DNA of 64,000 nucleotides from Iocasia fonsfrigidae (GCF_017751145.1 NZ_CP046640.1:2894137-2958136); one strand, 5' to 3'; shown: positions 31,213 through 39,482, counted from the stretch's first letter. Program-made: numbers and translations. The notes: a model not told the origin generated them from the letters alone.

Positions 31213-32037
31213 TTAATTACTTTTTTGAACTAACCCAAATCTTCTATATACAATCTTTTTGAATATGTTAAACGGTAATACTTTCTTAAATAGATAAGAA
31301 GGCTTAACCCCATTTCCAGCTAAATATCTTAATTTATTTTTTCCATCACTTACCGCTTTATATATATCTTTAGCAATCACCTCAGGTCTTTCACCATTAG
31401 CTAAATATTCTTTCATTTTTGACATTACATTATTATTAAAATAACTATATTCTACTAAATCTGGATCCTTAAAAAACCTGGTCGATGATAAAAAGTTCGA
31501 TTTAACAGCAGATAATAAGACAAGCTTTATTTTTACATTGATTGCACTTAACTCATACATCAAAGATTCTGAAATGCCTTCTATAGCAAATTTTGTAGAA
31601 TTATATATACTATTTAAAGGCGCTCCAACAACACCCGACTGAGAACTAATATTAATAATAGTCCCATCCTTTTTGCTGCGGAAGTATGGCAAAATAGCCC
31701 ACATAACGTTCATTACACCGAATACATTAACCTCAAATTGATCTTTGGCCTCTTCCTTGTTAGCTGCTTCAAAAAGCCCTTTTGTTCCATAACCAGCATT
31801 ATTTACTACTACATCAATTCCTTCAAAATAACGTATAGTTTCTTCAATAGCTGTCTCAATTGAATCCTTATCTGTTACATCCAGTTTGAAACATTTAACA
31901 TTTTCTAAATTATTAAGTTCATTTTCTTTTTCTGGAGAACGCATTGTAGCTGCTACATTCCACCCCTTTTTTTGAAATAATTTTGCTGTTTCTTTTCCAA
32001 TCCCTGATGATGAACCCGTAATTAAAACTGTTTTCAA
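31213..32037 (-). CDS. Short-chain dehydrogenase/reductase
   Basis: 274 residues, classical SDR. TGSSSGIGKETAKLF (NAD(P) loop), VNNAGYGTKG, ISSQSGVVGAPLNSIYNSTKFAIEG with the catalytic Ser and YxxxK. The tail after residue 200 (MSKMKEYLANGERPEVIAKDIYKAV) is as in clostridial SDRs acting on unknown alcohols or lipids. It lies 28 bases after a second SDR and downstream of a MarR regulator. Confidence 0.9.
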   Translation of the reverse strand: MKTVLITGSSSGIGKETAKLFQKKGWNVAATMRSPEKENELNNLENVKCFKLDVTDKDSIETAIEETIRYFEGIDVVVNNAGYGTKGLFEAANKEEAKDQFEVNVFGVMNVMWAILPYFRSKKDGTIINISSQSGVVGAPLNSIYNSTKFAIEGISESLMYELSAINVKIKLVLLSAVKSNFLSSTRFFKDPDLVEYSYFNNNVMSKMKEYLANGERPEVIAKDIYKAVSDGKNKLRYLAGNGVKPSYLFKKVLPFNIFKKIVYRRFGLVQKSN

Positions 32038-32065
32038 TTCTTTCTCCCCTTTCGTTAACTATAAA

Positions 32066-32839
32066 CTACTTTTTATTCATAATATATTTTCCTATACTTA
32101 ATAGAAGGCTTCGCGGTGTAAATCGATAAGAGATAGCCATCAACTTGTTACTAAAACCAGGCACAACCACCCTTTTCCCTTTCATTAAAGCTTTATACCC
32201 AATCATAGCTACCTTCCTTGAATCCATCATTCGAGAGAACAATCTTGTATTAGTCATTTGGGCCTTTTTAGCAAACTCAGATTTAGTAGGTCCAGGACAT
32301 AGTGTGGTTACTGTTATTCCTGATCCTTCCAGATCTTTCTTAATTCCCTCCGAAAAATGTAAAACAAAGGCTTTTGAAGCACAATAAATTGAATTAAGTG
32401 GCACAGGCATAAATGCACCTGTAGATGCTAAATTTAAGATTCTCCCTTTACCCTTTTCTTTCATCTGATTTACTGCCAGTTTAGTTAAACAAACCAGTGA
32501 GTTAACATTAACCTGCATCATCTTCATTTCTTTATCAAGGTCAGTTTCTAAAAAATTGCCATAAACCTGAGTGCCGGCACTATTAACTAAAATATCAATA
32601 TTTATATTCTCCTTTCTTAATTCTTCAAATATTTCCTCCGAAGATGTTAACATAGATAAATCTTTGGGAATTACTTTAACCTCAGCCTTATATTTTTTTC
32701 CTAACTCTTTTGCTAAACTCTTCAGTTTCTCTTCCCTACGTGCTACTAAAACCAGATTATAGCCTTTTTCTGCAAATATTCTGGCAAAATCCATTCCTAT
32801 TCCACTTGAAGCACCTGTAACAAGTACCATTTCTTTCAT
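32066..32839 (-). CDS. Short-chain dehydrogenase/reductase
   Basis: 257 residues, DltE/YqjQ-like SDR. VTGASSGIGMDFARIFAEKGYNLVLVARREEKL with Arg after the second strand suggests NADPH. Then VNSAGTQVYG, ASTGAFMPVPLNSIYCASKAFVLHFSEG (Ser, Tyr, Lys catalytic set) and CPGPTKSEF. It is the first gene after the MarR regulator (162-base AT-rich gap containing palindromes) and is likely under its control. Confidence 0.9.
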   Translation of the reverse strand: MKEMVLVTGASSGIGMDFARIFAEKGYNLVLVARREEKLKSLAKELGKKYKAEVKVIPKDLSMLTSSEEIFEELRKENINIDILVNSAGTQVYGNFLETDLDKEMKMMQVNVNSLVCLTKLAVNQMKEKGKGRILNLASTGAFMPVPLNSIYCASKAFVLHFSEGIKKDLEGSGITVTTLCPGPTKSEFAKKAQMTNTRLFSRMMDSRKVAMIGYKALMKGKRVVVPGFSNKLMAISYRFTPRSLLLSIGKYIMNKK

Positions 32840-33001
32840 TCGTATTTTCTCCCTTCAAAAGATATATAATATATTTAGTTTAATTAATTAACTTTATAAT
32901 AATATTTTTATATTTTAATTTTTACTTAATATAATAAATATTATTGCCATTTTATATTATTTAATTAATTTAATTAACTTTTTCATTAAAAAATAATATA
33001 A

Positions 33002-33439
33002 TTATTTCTTTTTTTGTCCACCAGATATAATCTGTTCTGAAAGTTCAATAAATTTCTTCAATTCTTTTTCATTAAGAGAATTCATTACATAGTCAGCAAA
33101 ATCTAAGTATCCTTTCTGATAAACCGAAGAAACCTTTTTTCCTTCCTCAGTTAAATGAATAAAATAAACACGTCTATCTTCTACAGACTGACTCTTATAT
33201 ACGATATCTTCTTCTATTAATTTATTAACAATTGCTGTTATTGCAGGTTTACTTAAATTTAACGATTCTGCTAAATCACTAAAAGTAGGATTTTCTAGTT
33301 GATCAATCATATTTATATAATGAAAAAATTGCATTGAAAGGTCACCTGCTTTAGTACCCTCAAATGATTTCTCTTTGAATTCCATCAATATATTTGTCAA
33401 TCCCTGTGTTATTTTTAGTATTTTTTCTCTTTCATCCAT
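33002..33439 (-). CDS. MarR-family transcriptional regulator
   Basis: 145 residues. The winged HTH is near 55-110: PTFSDLAESLNLSKPAITAIVNKLIEEDIVYKSQSVEDRRVYFIHLTEEGKKV, with the DRR wing typical of MarR. It likely represses itself and the two downstream SDR genes. A perfect palindrome (TTTAGTTAACTAAA) lies on its own -10 region. The ligand is unknown. Confidence 0.93.
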   Translation of the reverse strand: MDEREKILKITQGLTNILMEFKEKSFEGTKAGDLSMQFFHYINMIDQLENPTFSDLAESLNLSKPAITAIVNKLIEEDIVYKSQSVEDRRVYFIHLTEEGKKVSSVYQKGYLDFADYVMNSLNEKELKKFIELSEQIISGGQKKK

Positions 33440-33485
33440 GGCTTTACCTAAGACTCCTCTATATTTTATGTTATAAATTAATTAG

Positions 33486-33527
33486 TTTAGTTAACTAAAT
33501 TATAACTTAAAACTATATTACTGTCAA
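33486..33527 (-). promoter_or_regulatory. MarR gene promoter with operator palindrome on the -10 region
   Basis: Minus strand TTGACA (33522-33527), 17 bases, TATAAT (33499-33504). The perfect 14-bp palindrome TTTAGTTAACTAAA (33486-33499) directly adjoins the -10, a position suited to autorepression. Similar AT-rich palindromes (TTAATTAATTAA cores) occur ahead of the SDR gene at about 32876-32895 and 32960-32980. Confidence 0.75.
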
Positions 33528-33545
33528 GGATTTAAATAAAATCCT

Positions 33546-33668
33546 TCACCACCAAAAAAAGTTGCAACTAAACTAACAAAAGAATTAGGATTAAGTAAAC
33601 CAACAGTTACAATAATGGTCAATAAAATAATAGAAATCAGTATTTTTGCTACAAACTCTATAAATTAA
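33546..33668 (+). pseudogene. Fragment of a MarR-type winged helix gene
   Basis: The plus strand translates without a stop as KKVATKLTKELGLSKP then TVTIMVNKIIE and ISIFATNSIN-stop. The first 27 residues match the recognition-helix region of MarR regulators (compare LAESLNLSKPAITAIVNKLIE in the neighbouring regulator). There is no start codon, ribosome site or rest of the domain, so it is a gene fragment. It lies antisense to the last 25 codons of the methyltransferase frame. Confidence 0.65.
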
Positions 33669-34460
33669 TAATCTATGTGCTTTCCTGGCAGCAGAAAATA
33701 TATTTGCAATTTTGAACATAATTCTATTAGTGATACTTAAATAATCAATTCCTTCATAATCAGTGAAATACTCTTCATCAATTAGTTTAATCCCTAATCC
33801 CCAATTTTCAAGTTCTTCAGGATTATTAATACCCCAATTTATTTTTGCACCAGTTTTCTTTAAAGAAGGATGCCTATTTGCATTTTTTGCTGTAAGTACA
33901 CTATAAGCATCAAAAATCAAGGTATAATTACCAATTCTATCTTTTAGACGACTTAACAACTCTTTTATTTCATTTTCTTTTAGATACATAAACAAGCCTT
34001 CTGCAATAATAATATAATGGTCTTTTTCTTGTGGTATTCTTTCTATCCACTCAGATTCTGTAACAGACGATGCTATCATATGATACTTACCTGTTTCCTT
34101 AAAAAAATGTTGGCGAATAGTAATAACCTCTTTGAAATCAAGATCATACCAATTAACATTATTATTTTTAATTCTATAATACCTACTATCAAGCCCGCAT
34201 CCTAAATGTAAGGCAACATTATTTTTGGTAACTGAAAGAAAACTTTTAACGTGATTATCAATGAGTTTTGCTCGTATACACATCATTATGTTTGTTTTTT
34301 CAAAAATTTTTAATGAGTTAAAGTTATAATCAATTTTCTCAACAATTTCAGTAGCTTTCTTATCATTTAAAATTGGATTTTCCTTTTTATTATCCTGTGC
34401 TTTTCCTAATAATGGTATAAGTAAAGTTTCCTTTTCTTCAGTTAAGGTAATCTTATTCAC
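33591..34460 (-). CDS. Class I SAM methyltransferase of the leucine carboxyl methyltransferase (PPM1-like) family, with altered C terminus
   Basis: 289 residues. Family signatures: IMMCIRAKLIDNHVKSFL, ALHLGCGLDSRYYRI (SAM loop), WYDLDFKEVITIRQ and IIIAEGLFMYLKENEIKELL. These bacterial members methylate carboxyl or other groups on unknown small molecules. The start is GTG at 34460 behind GGGGAGGAATTATA. The last 25 or so codons are the complement of a MarR gene fragment, so the native stop has been lost and the tail is chimeric; the catalytic domain looks intact up to RLLIY. Confidence 0.82.
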   Translation of the reverse strand: MNKITLTEEKETLLIPLLGKAQDNKKENPILNDKKATEIVEKIDYNFNSLKIFEKTNIMMCIRAKLIDNHVKSFLSVTKNNVALHLGCGLDSRYYRIKNNNVNWYDLDFKEVITIRQHFFKETGKYHMIASSVTESEWIERIPQEKDHYIIIAEGLFMYLKENEIKELLSRLKDRIGNYTLIFDAYSVLTAKNANRHPSLKKTGAKINWGINNPEELENWGLGIKLIDEEYFTDYEGIDYLSITNRIMFKIANIFSAARKAHRLLIYRVCSKNTDFYYFIDHYCNCWFT

Positions 34461-34481
34461 TATAATTCCTCCCCTCTCAAT

Positions 34482-34713
34482 CTACTTCCAATTCCATGCA
34501 TACCAGACAGTTAACACATTAAACACAAGACCTACACTTATCAAAAATTTTTCATAAAGAGAAGGATAACCGGGTAAGCCAATAAGATTAAAAGAAAAAA
34601 GCTATTTCACCGACAATAAAATCACCGCTAAATATTCTTAAGACATCCCCCAATAGATAAGTTAACACTAAAACCACCCATATAATTGAAAGCTTAATTT
34701 TAAGCTCATCCAT
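34482..34713 (-). pseudogene. Decayed DUF6326-family membrane protein gene
   Basis: A good ribosome site (GGGGAGGGTTAGT) precedes ATG at 34713, and the first 41 codons (MDELKIKLSIIWVVLVLTY, then LLGDVLRIFSG) resemble DUF6326 proteins. The frame then stops, continues in other frames with ILLAYPVILLFMKNF and ends ISVGLVFNVLTVWYAWNWK, matching the family's final WYAWKW signature. The whole is shorter than the roughly 130-residue family, so it carries frameshifts and an internal deletion. Confidence 0.6.
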
Positions 34714-34730
34714 ACTAACCCTCCCCCCTT

Positions 34731-34961
34731 CTATTCCCTGGTTCCTTTAATTAATAGTCATAAAATCATAGAAAATTGTCCTATAGATAGAGGCAGCATT
34801 AATATATTCGAAACTATATCATGATACTGAGGAAAAAACAATCCTATAGAACTATCTGCTAAATAGGCAAAACACCCGATTATTAGAAATATCCCGAGAA
34901 CAAAGTAGTTACGTATCGAGAAATTTTCCCTTGGTTTATATATTAACTTAAAGAGGGGCAT
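34731..34961 (-). pseudogene. DUF4386 membrane protein fragment with a nonsense codon
   Basis: The frame from 34961 encodes LIYKPRENFSIRNYFVLGIF, then IGCFAYLADSSIGLFFPQYHD and LPLSIGQFSMIL, the C-terminal third of DUF4386 proteins. It stops at a TGA (34758-34760) exactly where the family has Trp of WLLIKG; reading on gives LLIKGTRE and a second stop at 34731. The N-terminal two thirds are missing. This is therefore a truncated gene with a Trp-to-stop change. Confidence 0.7.
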
Positions 34962-34964
34962 TTT

Positions 34965-35087
34965 ATGTTTTTACGCACTACTTTAAAGAGTCTTAAAACT
35001 CCAGTTGATAGTAGAAAAACAGAAAAATACTATATCGAAACTAAAGAACAAGCAATAGTGAACTATTATTTGTTTGGCAGGTATTAA
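34965..35087 (+). CDS. Possible 40-residue ORF, unknown
   Basis: ATG at 34965 follows GAGGGGCATTTT, a plausible ribosome site. It encodes 40 residues (MFLRTTLKSLKTPVDS ... NYYLFGRY) and is followed by a strong plus-strand terminator at 35106-35136. I do not recognise it. It may be a real small gene or the remains of a mobile element, since the neighbouring sequence is full of gene fragments. Confidence 0.3.
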   Translation: MFLRTTLKSLKTPVDSRKTEKYYIETKEQAIVNYYLFGRY

Positions 35088-35105
35088 TATTCTGAAAACC
35101 TGAGA

Positions 35106-35136
35106 AACCGGAGGTTATTTTAGCCTCCGGTTTTTT
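35106..35136. terminator. Terminator between rex and the decayed region
   Basis: AACCGGAGG (35106-35114) and CCTCCGGTT (35124-35132), extended through wobble pairs, with TTTTTT on the plus strand. It can stop plus-strand transcripts of the short ORF; on the minus strand it lies just after the rex stop codon (35144). Confidence 0.8.
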
Positions 35137-35143
35137 CTTCTAT

Positions 35144-35788
35144 CTAAAGATTTTTTATTACCTTTGTTTCCAACTGGTTGATATAAAATACTAAACCAAC
35201 CAAACTTGACGACAGATCTTCATGGTATATAATAACATCAGGGGGTAGATTTAATGGTGTGGGTGCAAAATTCCAGATTGCCTTTATTCCCACTTTCACA
35301 AGCCTTTCAGCTACCCCCTGTGCCTCTTCAACAGGAACAGCCAGAATCCCAATTTGTATTCCTCGACTAATAATACTATCCAGATTCTTAACATTTTTCA
35401 CAACTAAATTCCCTACATTGTTACCGATTTTATCCAAGTCATAATCAAACACCTCAACTATTTCCAGCCTCATCTTCTTAAACTCTTGATAGTTAATCAA
35501 AGCCCTACCCAGATTACCTGCTCCCAGCAGGACAACTGGCCAGCTTCGGTTTAACCCTAGAATCACCTCCAGAGATTTCTTTAGACCCTGTATATCATAA
35601 CCAACACCTTTACAACCAAATTCTCCGAAATATGAAAGGTCTTTTCGTACCTGGGCTGATGATGTGCCTACATCATGGCCAAGCTTTTTTGAACAGATTA
35701 CTGTCTGATCATTATTGCCTGCCAATCTTTTTAAATGACGGTAATAAGCAACTAACCGATGAATAGTTGGCTGTGGGACACTTTTCAT
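35144..35788 (-). CDS. rex: Redox-sensing transcriptional repressor Rex
   Basis: 214 residues. N-terminal winged helix (about 1-75): VPQPTIHRLVAYYRHLKRLAG, SSAQVRKDLSYFGEFGCKGVGY. C-terminal Rossmann domain with the NAD(H) motif VVLLGAGNLGRALINY (about 85-100) and the domain-swap helix at the end. Rex senses the NADH/NAD+ ratio and represses fermentation and hydrogenase genes. It begins 4 bases after the hydA stop at 35792, so it is the last gene of hydC-hydB-hydA-rex. Confidence 0.96.
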   Translation of the reverse strand: MKSVPQPTIHRLVAYYRHLKRLAGNNDQTVICSKKLGHDVGTSSAQVRKDLSYFGEFGCKGVGYDIQGLKKSLEVILGLNRSWPVVLLGAGNLGRALINYQEFKKMRLEIVEVFDYDLDKIGNNVGNLVVKNVKNLDSIISRGIQIGILAVPVEEAQGVAERLVKVGIKAIWNFAPTPLNLPPDVIIYHEDLSSSLVGLVFYINQLETKVIKNL

Positions 35789-35791
35789 ATC

Positions 35792-37504
35792 TTATACACC
35801 CCTGGCTGTATAACTGGTATGGAGTAGTTCATGGGCCCTGTGACTTCCTGGTTTTCCAAGATAATCATCATATAGTTTCTGGACATAAGAATTCTCATGT
35901 GATTTCCTCATTTTTTTCCCTTTATCAATCTCATAGATGGCTTTCATTCTTCTGGTCCGGGTTTCTTCATTTGTAGGTATTGGCTGGCCGCCACCACCCA
36001 GACAACCACCAGGGCAGGCCATTAATTCAATAAAGTGGAATTCTTCCCCGGATTTTATCCTATCCATCAGTTTTCTAACATTTCCTAACCCGTGTGCTAC
36101 ACCTCCTTTGACTTTCAAACCATTTATATCTATTTCTGCAACTTTAATACCTTCTAATCCTCTAACCATTTCAAAATCCAGTTTTTCTAATTCTTCACCA
36201 GTGATTAATTCATAAGCCGTTCTCAGTGCTGCTTCCATAACTCCACCAGTAGCACCAAAAATATCTGCTGCTCCACTGGAAACACCCATTAAGTTATCAT
36301 ATTCCTCTTCCTCTAATGCTAACATATCTATTCCAGCTGTTTTAATCATTCTGGCCAGTTCTCTGGTTGTTAAAACAAAGTCTACATCACCTTCCATCTC
36401 TGGCCGACGGGCTTCAAACTTCTTGGCAGTACAGGGCATAACAGATACTACGACTAAATCTTCAAGAGGTATATTATTTTTTTCTGCATAATATGTTTTA
36501 GCTACTGCTCCAAACATCTGCTGTGGGGATTTACAGCTGGATATATTCGGTAACAAGTCAGGATAAAAATGCTCTATAAATTTTATCCAGCCAGGGCTGC
36601 AGGAAGTTAATAAAGGTAGGATACCACCATTATTAATTCTTTCAATTAATTCTGTTCCTTCTTCCATGATCGTTAAATCAGCAGTAAAGTTAGTATCAAA
36701 AACACGGTCAAAACCTAATCTCCTCAAAGCAGCAACCATCTGCCCAGTCGCAACAGCACCTGGTTCTGCTCCAAATGGCTCGGAAATAGCTACCCTGACA
36801 GCAGGTGCAGTCTGAACTACAACATGTTTTGACGGGTCGTTAAGAACATCCCAGACATTTTCATAATGGTAGACTTCATGTAAAGCCCCTGTAGGACAGG
36901 AATGGATACACTGTCCGCAATTAGTACACTCTACATTACCCATACCCTTATCCTCAAAAGTAGTAACTATAGTAGCAGGACCCCTATTGGCCATAGTAAA
37001 TATGCCAATGCCCTGCACTTCTTCACATTTTCTAATACAACGACCACAGGTTATACATTTATTCGGTTCCCTGATAATTGAATAGCTTGATCTATCCTCT
37101 GAATAACCCTTATCCCGGGATTTTAGCCTGACCTGATTTATTCCAATGATATCCGCTGCCTGCCGTAACTCACAATTACCATTTTTACTACAGGTCAAAC
37201 AATTTAATTTGCAACTAATATCATGTGAAGCAATAATTAATTCAAAAAGGTTTCTTCTAACCTCCTGAACTTTAGGAGAATGGGTTTTTATAACCATTCC
37301 CTCCTTTATTTCCGTAGCACAGGCAGGCTGAAGAAGTCTTTCACCCTCAATTTCCACAACACACAATCTACATCCACCATAAATTGATAATCCCTCTTCA
37401 TAGCACAGGGTAGGTATTTTAATATGGGCTTTACCAGCTGCTTCCAGGATGGAACTTCCCTCATTGACGTTATAGGTCTTACCGTCAATATTTACTTGTA
37501 ACAT
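35792..37504 (-). CDS. hydA: [FeFe]-hydrogenase catalytic subunit, multimeric NAD(P)-linked type (operon 1)
   Basis: 570 residues. Order: N-terminal [2Fe-2S] domain (LCYEEGLSIYGGCRLCVVEIEG), His/Cys3 [4Fe-4S] segment (SHDISCKLNCLTCSKNGNCELR), 2[4Fe-4S] ferredoxin (CITCGRCIRKCEEVQ, CTNCGQCIHSCPTGA), H-cluster domain with TSCSPGW, MPCTAKKFE and ELMACPGGCLGGGGQP, then the small-subunit tail ending HELLHTSYTARGV. The TSCSP form is common in NAD(P)-linked multimeric enzymes. I chose the ATG at 37504 (GGTGG eight bases upstream) over the GTG at 37516. It overlaps hydB by 20 bases. Confidence 0.95.
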   Translation of the reverse strand: MLQVNIDGKTYNVNEGSSILEAAGKAHIKIPTLCYEEGLSIYGGCRLCVVEIEGERLLQPACATEIKEGMVIKTHSPKVQEVRRNLFELIIASHDISCKLNCLTCSKNGNCELRQAADIIGINQVRLKSRDKGYSEDRSSYSIIREPNKCITCGRCIRKCEEVQGIGIFTMANRGPATIVTTFEDKGMGNVECTNCGQCIHSCPTGALHEVYHYENVWDVLNDPSKHVVVQTAPAVRVAISEPFGAEPGAVATGQMVAALRRLGFDRVFDTNFTADLTIMEEGTELIERINNGGILPLLTSCSPGWIKFIEHFYPDLLPNISSCKSPQQMFGAVAKTYYAEKNNIPLEDLVVVSVMPCTAKKFEARRPEMEGDVDFVLTTRELARMIKTAGIDMLALEEEEYDNLMGVSSGAADIFGATGGVMEAALRTAYELITGEELEKLDFEMVRGLEGIKVAEIDINGLKVKGGVAHGLGNVRKLMDRIKSGEEFHFIELMACPGGCLGGGGQPIPTNEETRTRRMKAIYEIDKGKKMRKSHENSYVQKLYDDYLGKPGSHRAHELLHTSYTARGV

Positions 37505-38729
37505 AATGCTCACCACCCTTTAACTTCAATTCATCCCCAAATTTATCAAATACTGAGCCGATAAAATTAAGTGAGGTCTGACCCAAACCACAGCGGGCAG
37601 CTAGATGAATTGTAGTCCCAACATTTTTGATAAGCTCTACATCTTTTTCTGTAAACCCTTCTTTTCCTTCTTTAAGCATGTGGTAGACCTGTCTGTTCCC
37701 TTCACGGCAGGGGAAACAGGTTCCACAGGTTTCATCCATAAAAAATCTGGATACATTTAGCATTAGATCAACTAAGTCATGTCCCTCATCAACCACAATC
37801 ACTGCACCTGAACCCAGAGCACTCCCAGCACTGGCTATTCCCTCATAGGTATAGGGAACATTAAGTTCTGCTGGGGTTAAAACCTGTGTTGAAATACCTC
37901 CAGGAACAAGAAATTTAAGGGGAACATAATTCCTGATACCTTTACCAAATTGTTCAATAATCTCTCCAAGTGTTACCTGCCCAAATTCAACTTCATAGAC
38001 TCCCGGTTGATTAACGTCCCCACTTAAACAGACCAATTTGGTACCTCTACTATTTTCTGTACCTAATTCTAGATACTTATCAAGACCTTGATTGATTATC
38101 TCAACTGCAGAAACCAATGTTTCTACATTATTAACCACTGTAGGTTTATCAAAAAGTCCTTTTGCTATGGGATATGGTGGCTTTATTCTGGAACGACCCC
38201 TCTTACCTTCAATAGAATTTATTAATGATGTTTCATCACCACATACATATGCCCCAGCACCTTTCACCAGATAAAGATTAAAATTAAAACCACTATCCAG
38301 AATATTCTCTCCCAGTATCCCAGTAGCCTCTGCTTCATTAATAACCTTTTCAAAAATGTTGATGGGTCCAAGATACTCTCCCCTGATATAACAATACCCT
38401 TCGTCAGCACCAATGGCATAAGCAACAATTAAAATACCCTCCAGGACTTTAACCGGATTGTTTTCCAGTAAATAACGGTCTTTAAAGGTACCCGGTTCTC
38501 CTTCATCACCATTACAGATAATATATTTTTTGTCAGCTTCCTCTTGATAGGCAAGTTCCCATTTTAAGCCTGTCGGAAATCCTGCTCCTCCTCTACCCTT
38601 CAATCCAGATTGTTTAATGATATCTATAACCTTTTCCCGACCTAATTTCAAAGCCTTTTTCAAGTTGGAGAATTCATAATTACTAAGCTCTTTTTTCATA
38701 TCTTTTTTCAGAAATAAAGTCTCTTCCAT
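37485..38729 (-). CDS. hydB: NuoF-like flavin subunit of [FeFe]-hydrogenase (operon 1)
   Basis: 414 residues. Binds FMN and NAD(H) (SGLKGRGGAGFPTGLKW, NGDEGEPGTFKDRYLLENNPVKVLEG), has the SLBB domain and the [4Fe-4S] site ETCGTCFPCREGNRQ...CGLG. It lacks both the N-terminal thioredoxin-like [2Fe-2S] domain and the C-terminal ferredoxin of longer HydB proteins, so it is close to plain NuoF. It joins hydrogen metabolism to NAD(H). It lies 12 bases after hydC. Confidence 0.94.
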   Translation of the reverse strand: MEETLFLKKDMKKELSNYEFSNLKKALKLGREKVIDIIKQSGLKGRGGAGFPTGLKWELAYQEEADKKYIICNGDEGEPGTFKDRYLLENNPVKVLEGILIVAYAIGADEGYCYIRGEYLGPINIFEKVINEAEATGILGENILDSGFNFNLYLVKGAGAYVCGDETSLINSIEGKRGRSRIKPPYPIAKGLFDKPTVVNNVETLVSAVEIINQGLDKYLELGTENSRGTKLVCLSGDVNQPGVYEVEFGQVTLGEIIEQFGKGIRNYVPLKFLVPGGISTQVLTPAELNVPYTYEGIASAGSALGSGAVIVVDEGHDLVDLMLNVSRFFMDETCGTCFPCREGNRQVYHMLKEGKEGFTEKDVELIKNVGTTIHLAARCGLGQTSLNFIGSVFDKFGDELKLKGGEHYVTSKY

Positions 38730-38741
38730 GGCAATCCCCCC

Positions 38742-39152
38742 CTAAACACATTTTTTCAATATTTCAAGAGCCATGCTTTCATTTACATGTATATAGACGT
38801 GCTCATTAACCATCATTACCGGTCCTTCACCACAATAACCCAGACATTCTACTACTTCCAGAGTAAATAATTTATCTTTAGTTGTTTGCCCATCTTCCAG
38901 TCCCAGGTATGTTTTAATTGTCTCCAGTAATTGGTGTGAACTATTGATATGACAGGATAAACTATCACAAATTCTAATTATATACTTTCCCGTCGGTTCT
39001 GTATGGAACATAGAATAGAATTTGATGGTACCATAAACCTTTGCCCGGGGGATATTAAAATCCCTGGCAATCTTATCAATCTCTGTTTCGGGAATATATC
39101 CATAGGTGTCCTGGACATTATGCATTCTCTCCAAGAAACAGCCATAATTCAT
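38742..39152 (-). CDS. hydC: NuoE-like [2Fe-2S] subunit of [FeFe]-hydrogenase (operon 1)
   Basis: 136 residues, thioredoxin-like [2Fe-2S] ferredoxin. MHNVQDTYGYIPETEIDKIARDFNIPRAKVYGTIKFYSMF, then cluster Cys pairs in RICDSLSCHI and VECLGYCGEGPVMMVN. It is shorter at the N terminus than its operon 2 counterpart. First gene of operon 1. A sigma-54 promoter lies about 120 bases upstream (39271-39286). Confidence 0.94.
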   Translation of the reverse strand: MNYGCFLERMHNVQDTYGYIPETEIDKIARDFNIPRAKVYGTIKFYSMFHTEPTGKYIIRICDSLSCHINSSHQLLETIKTYLGLEDGQTTKDKLFTLEVVECLGYCGEGPVMMVNEHVYIHVNESMALEILKKCV

Positions 39153-39270
39153 TTTTCTATACCTCCTTTTGTGAAAATATTCCCTTTTTTAGCGATAAAA
39201 AAATAACATTTCCCCTCCTTTTTTTAATACTTGAAAATATTTTCACCTATTTTTTTGTAATACTTATAAG

Positions 39271-39286
39271 TGCATCAGCTGTGCCA
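39271..39286 (-). promoter_or_regulatory. Sigma-54 (-24/-12) promoter of hydrogenase operon 1
   Basis: The minus strand reads TGGCACAGCTGATGCA. TGGCAC is the exact -24 consensus, and GG is followed after 10 bases by the GC of the -12 (ATGCA). Transcription should begin near 39260, giving a leader of about 108 bases to hydC. I saw no TTGACA/TATAAT pair nearby that would explain the operon instead. Confidence 0.78.
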
Positions 39287-39460
39287 GTTATTAATAAAAA
39301 AGCTATAACACCTGTTATAACGTTACTTATATCTATTAACATTAAATATATAATTAAATAGACCAGGTAGTTAATAATGCTTGCTGACATTATCTTTAAT
39401 TGCTTTTTGCCTTTATTTGCCATTATTATTTGCGAAAAAATTAATGTTGTATGTCATTAC

Positions 39461-39482
39461 AATAATGCAGTTTTGCATTATT
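39461..39482 (-). promoter_or_regulatory. Putative enhancer site of the hydrogenase activator (operon 1)
   Basis: AATGCA-GTTT-TGCATT (39464-39479), inside a 9-bp-arm palindrome (39461-39482). It lies about 210 bases upstream of the predicted sigma-54 start. The same pattern occurs three times ahead of operon 2, which makes it a good candidate for the binding site of the sigma-54 activator at 45775-48396. Confidence 0.65.

Noticed and set aside
33591-33668. Conserved C-terminal extension of the methyltransferase
   Set aside because: The complement reads as a MarR HTH segment, so the tail is an accident of joining rather than a domain.
39168-39246. Canonical Rex operators ahead of hydrogenase operon 1
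   Set aside because: Neither TTGTGAA-N4-TTCACAA nor TTGTTAA-N4-TTAACAA is present; the palindromes have a longer gap, so I report them only as a tentative finding.
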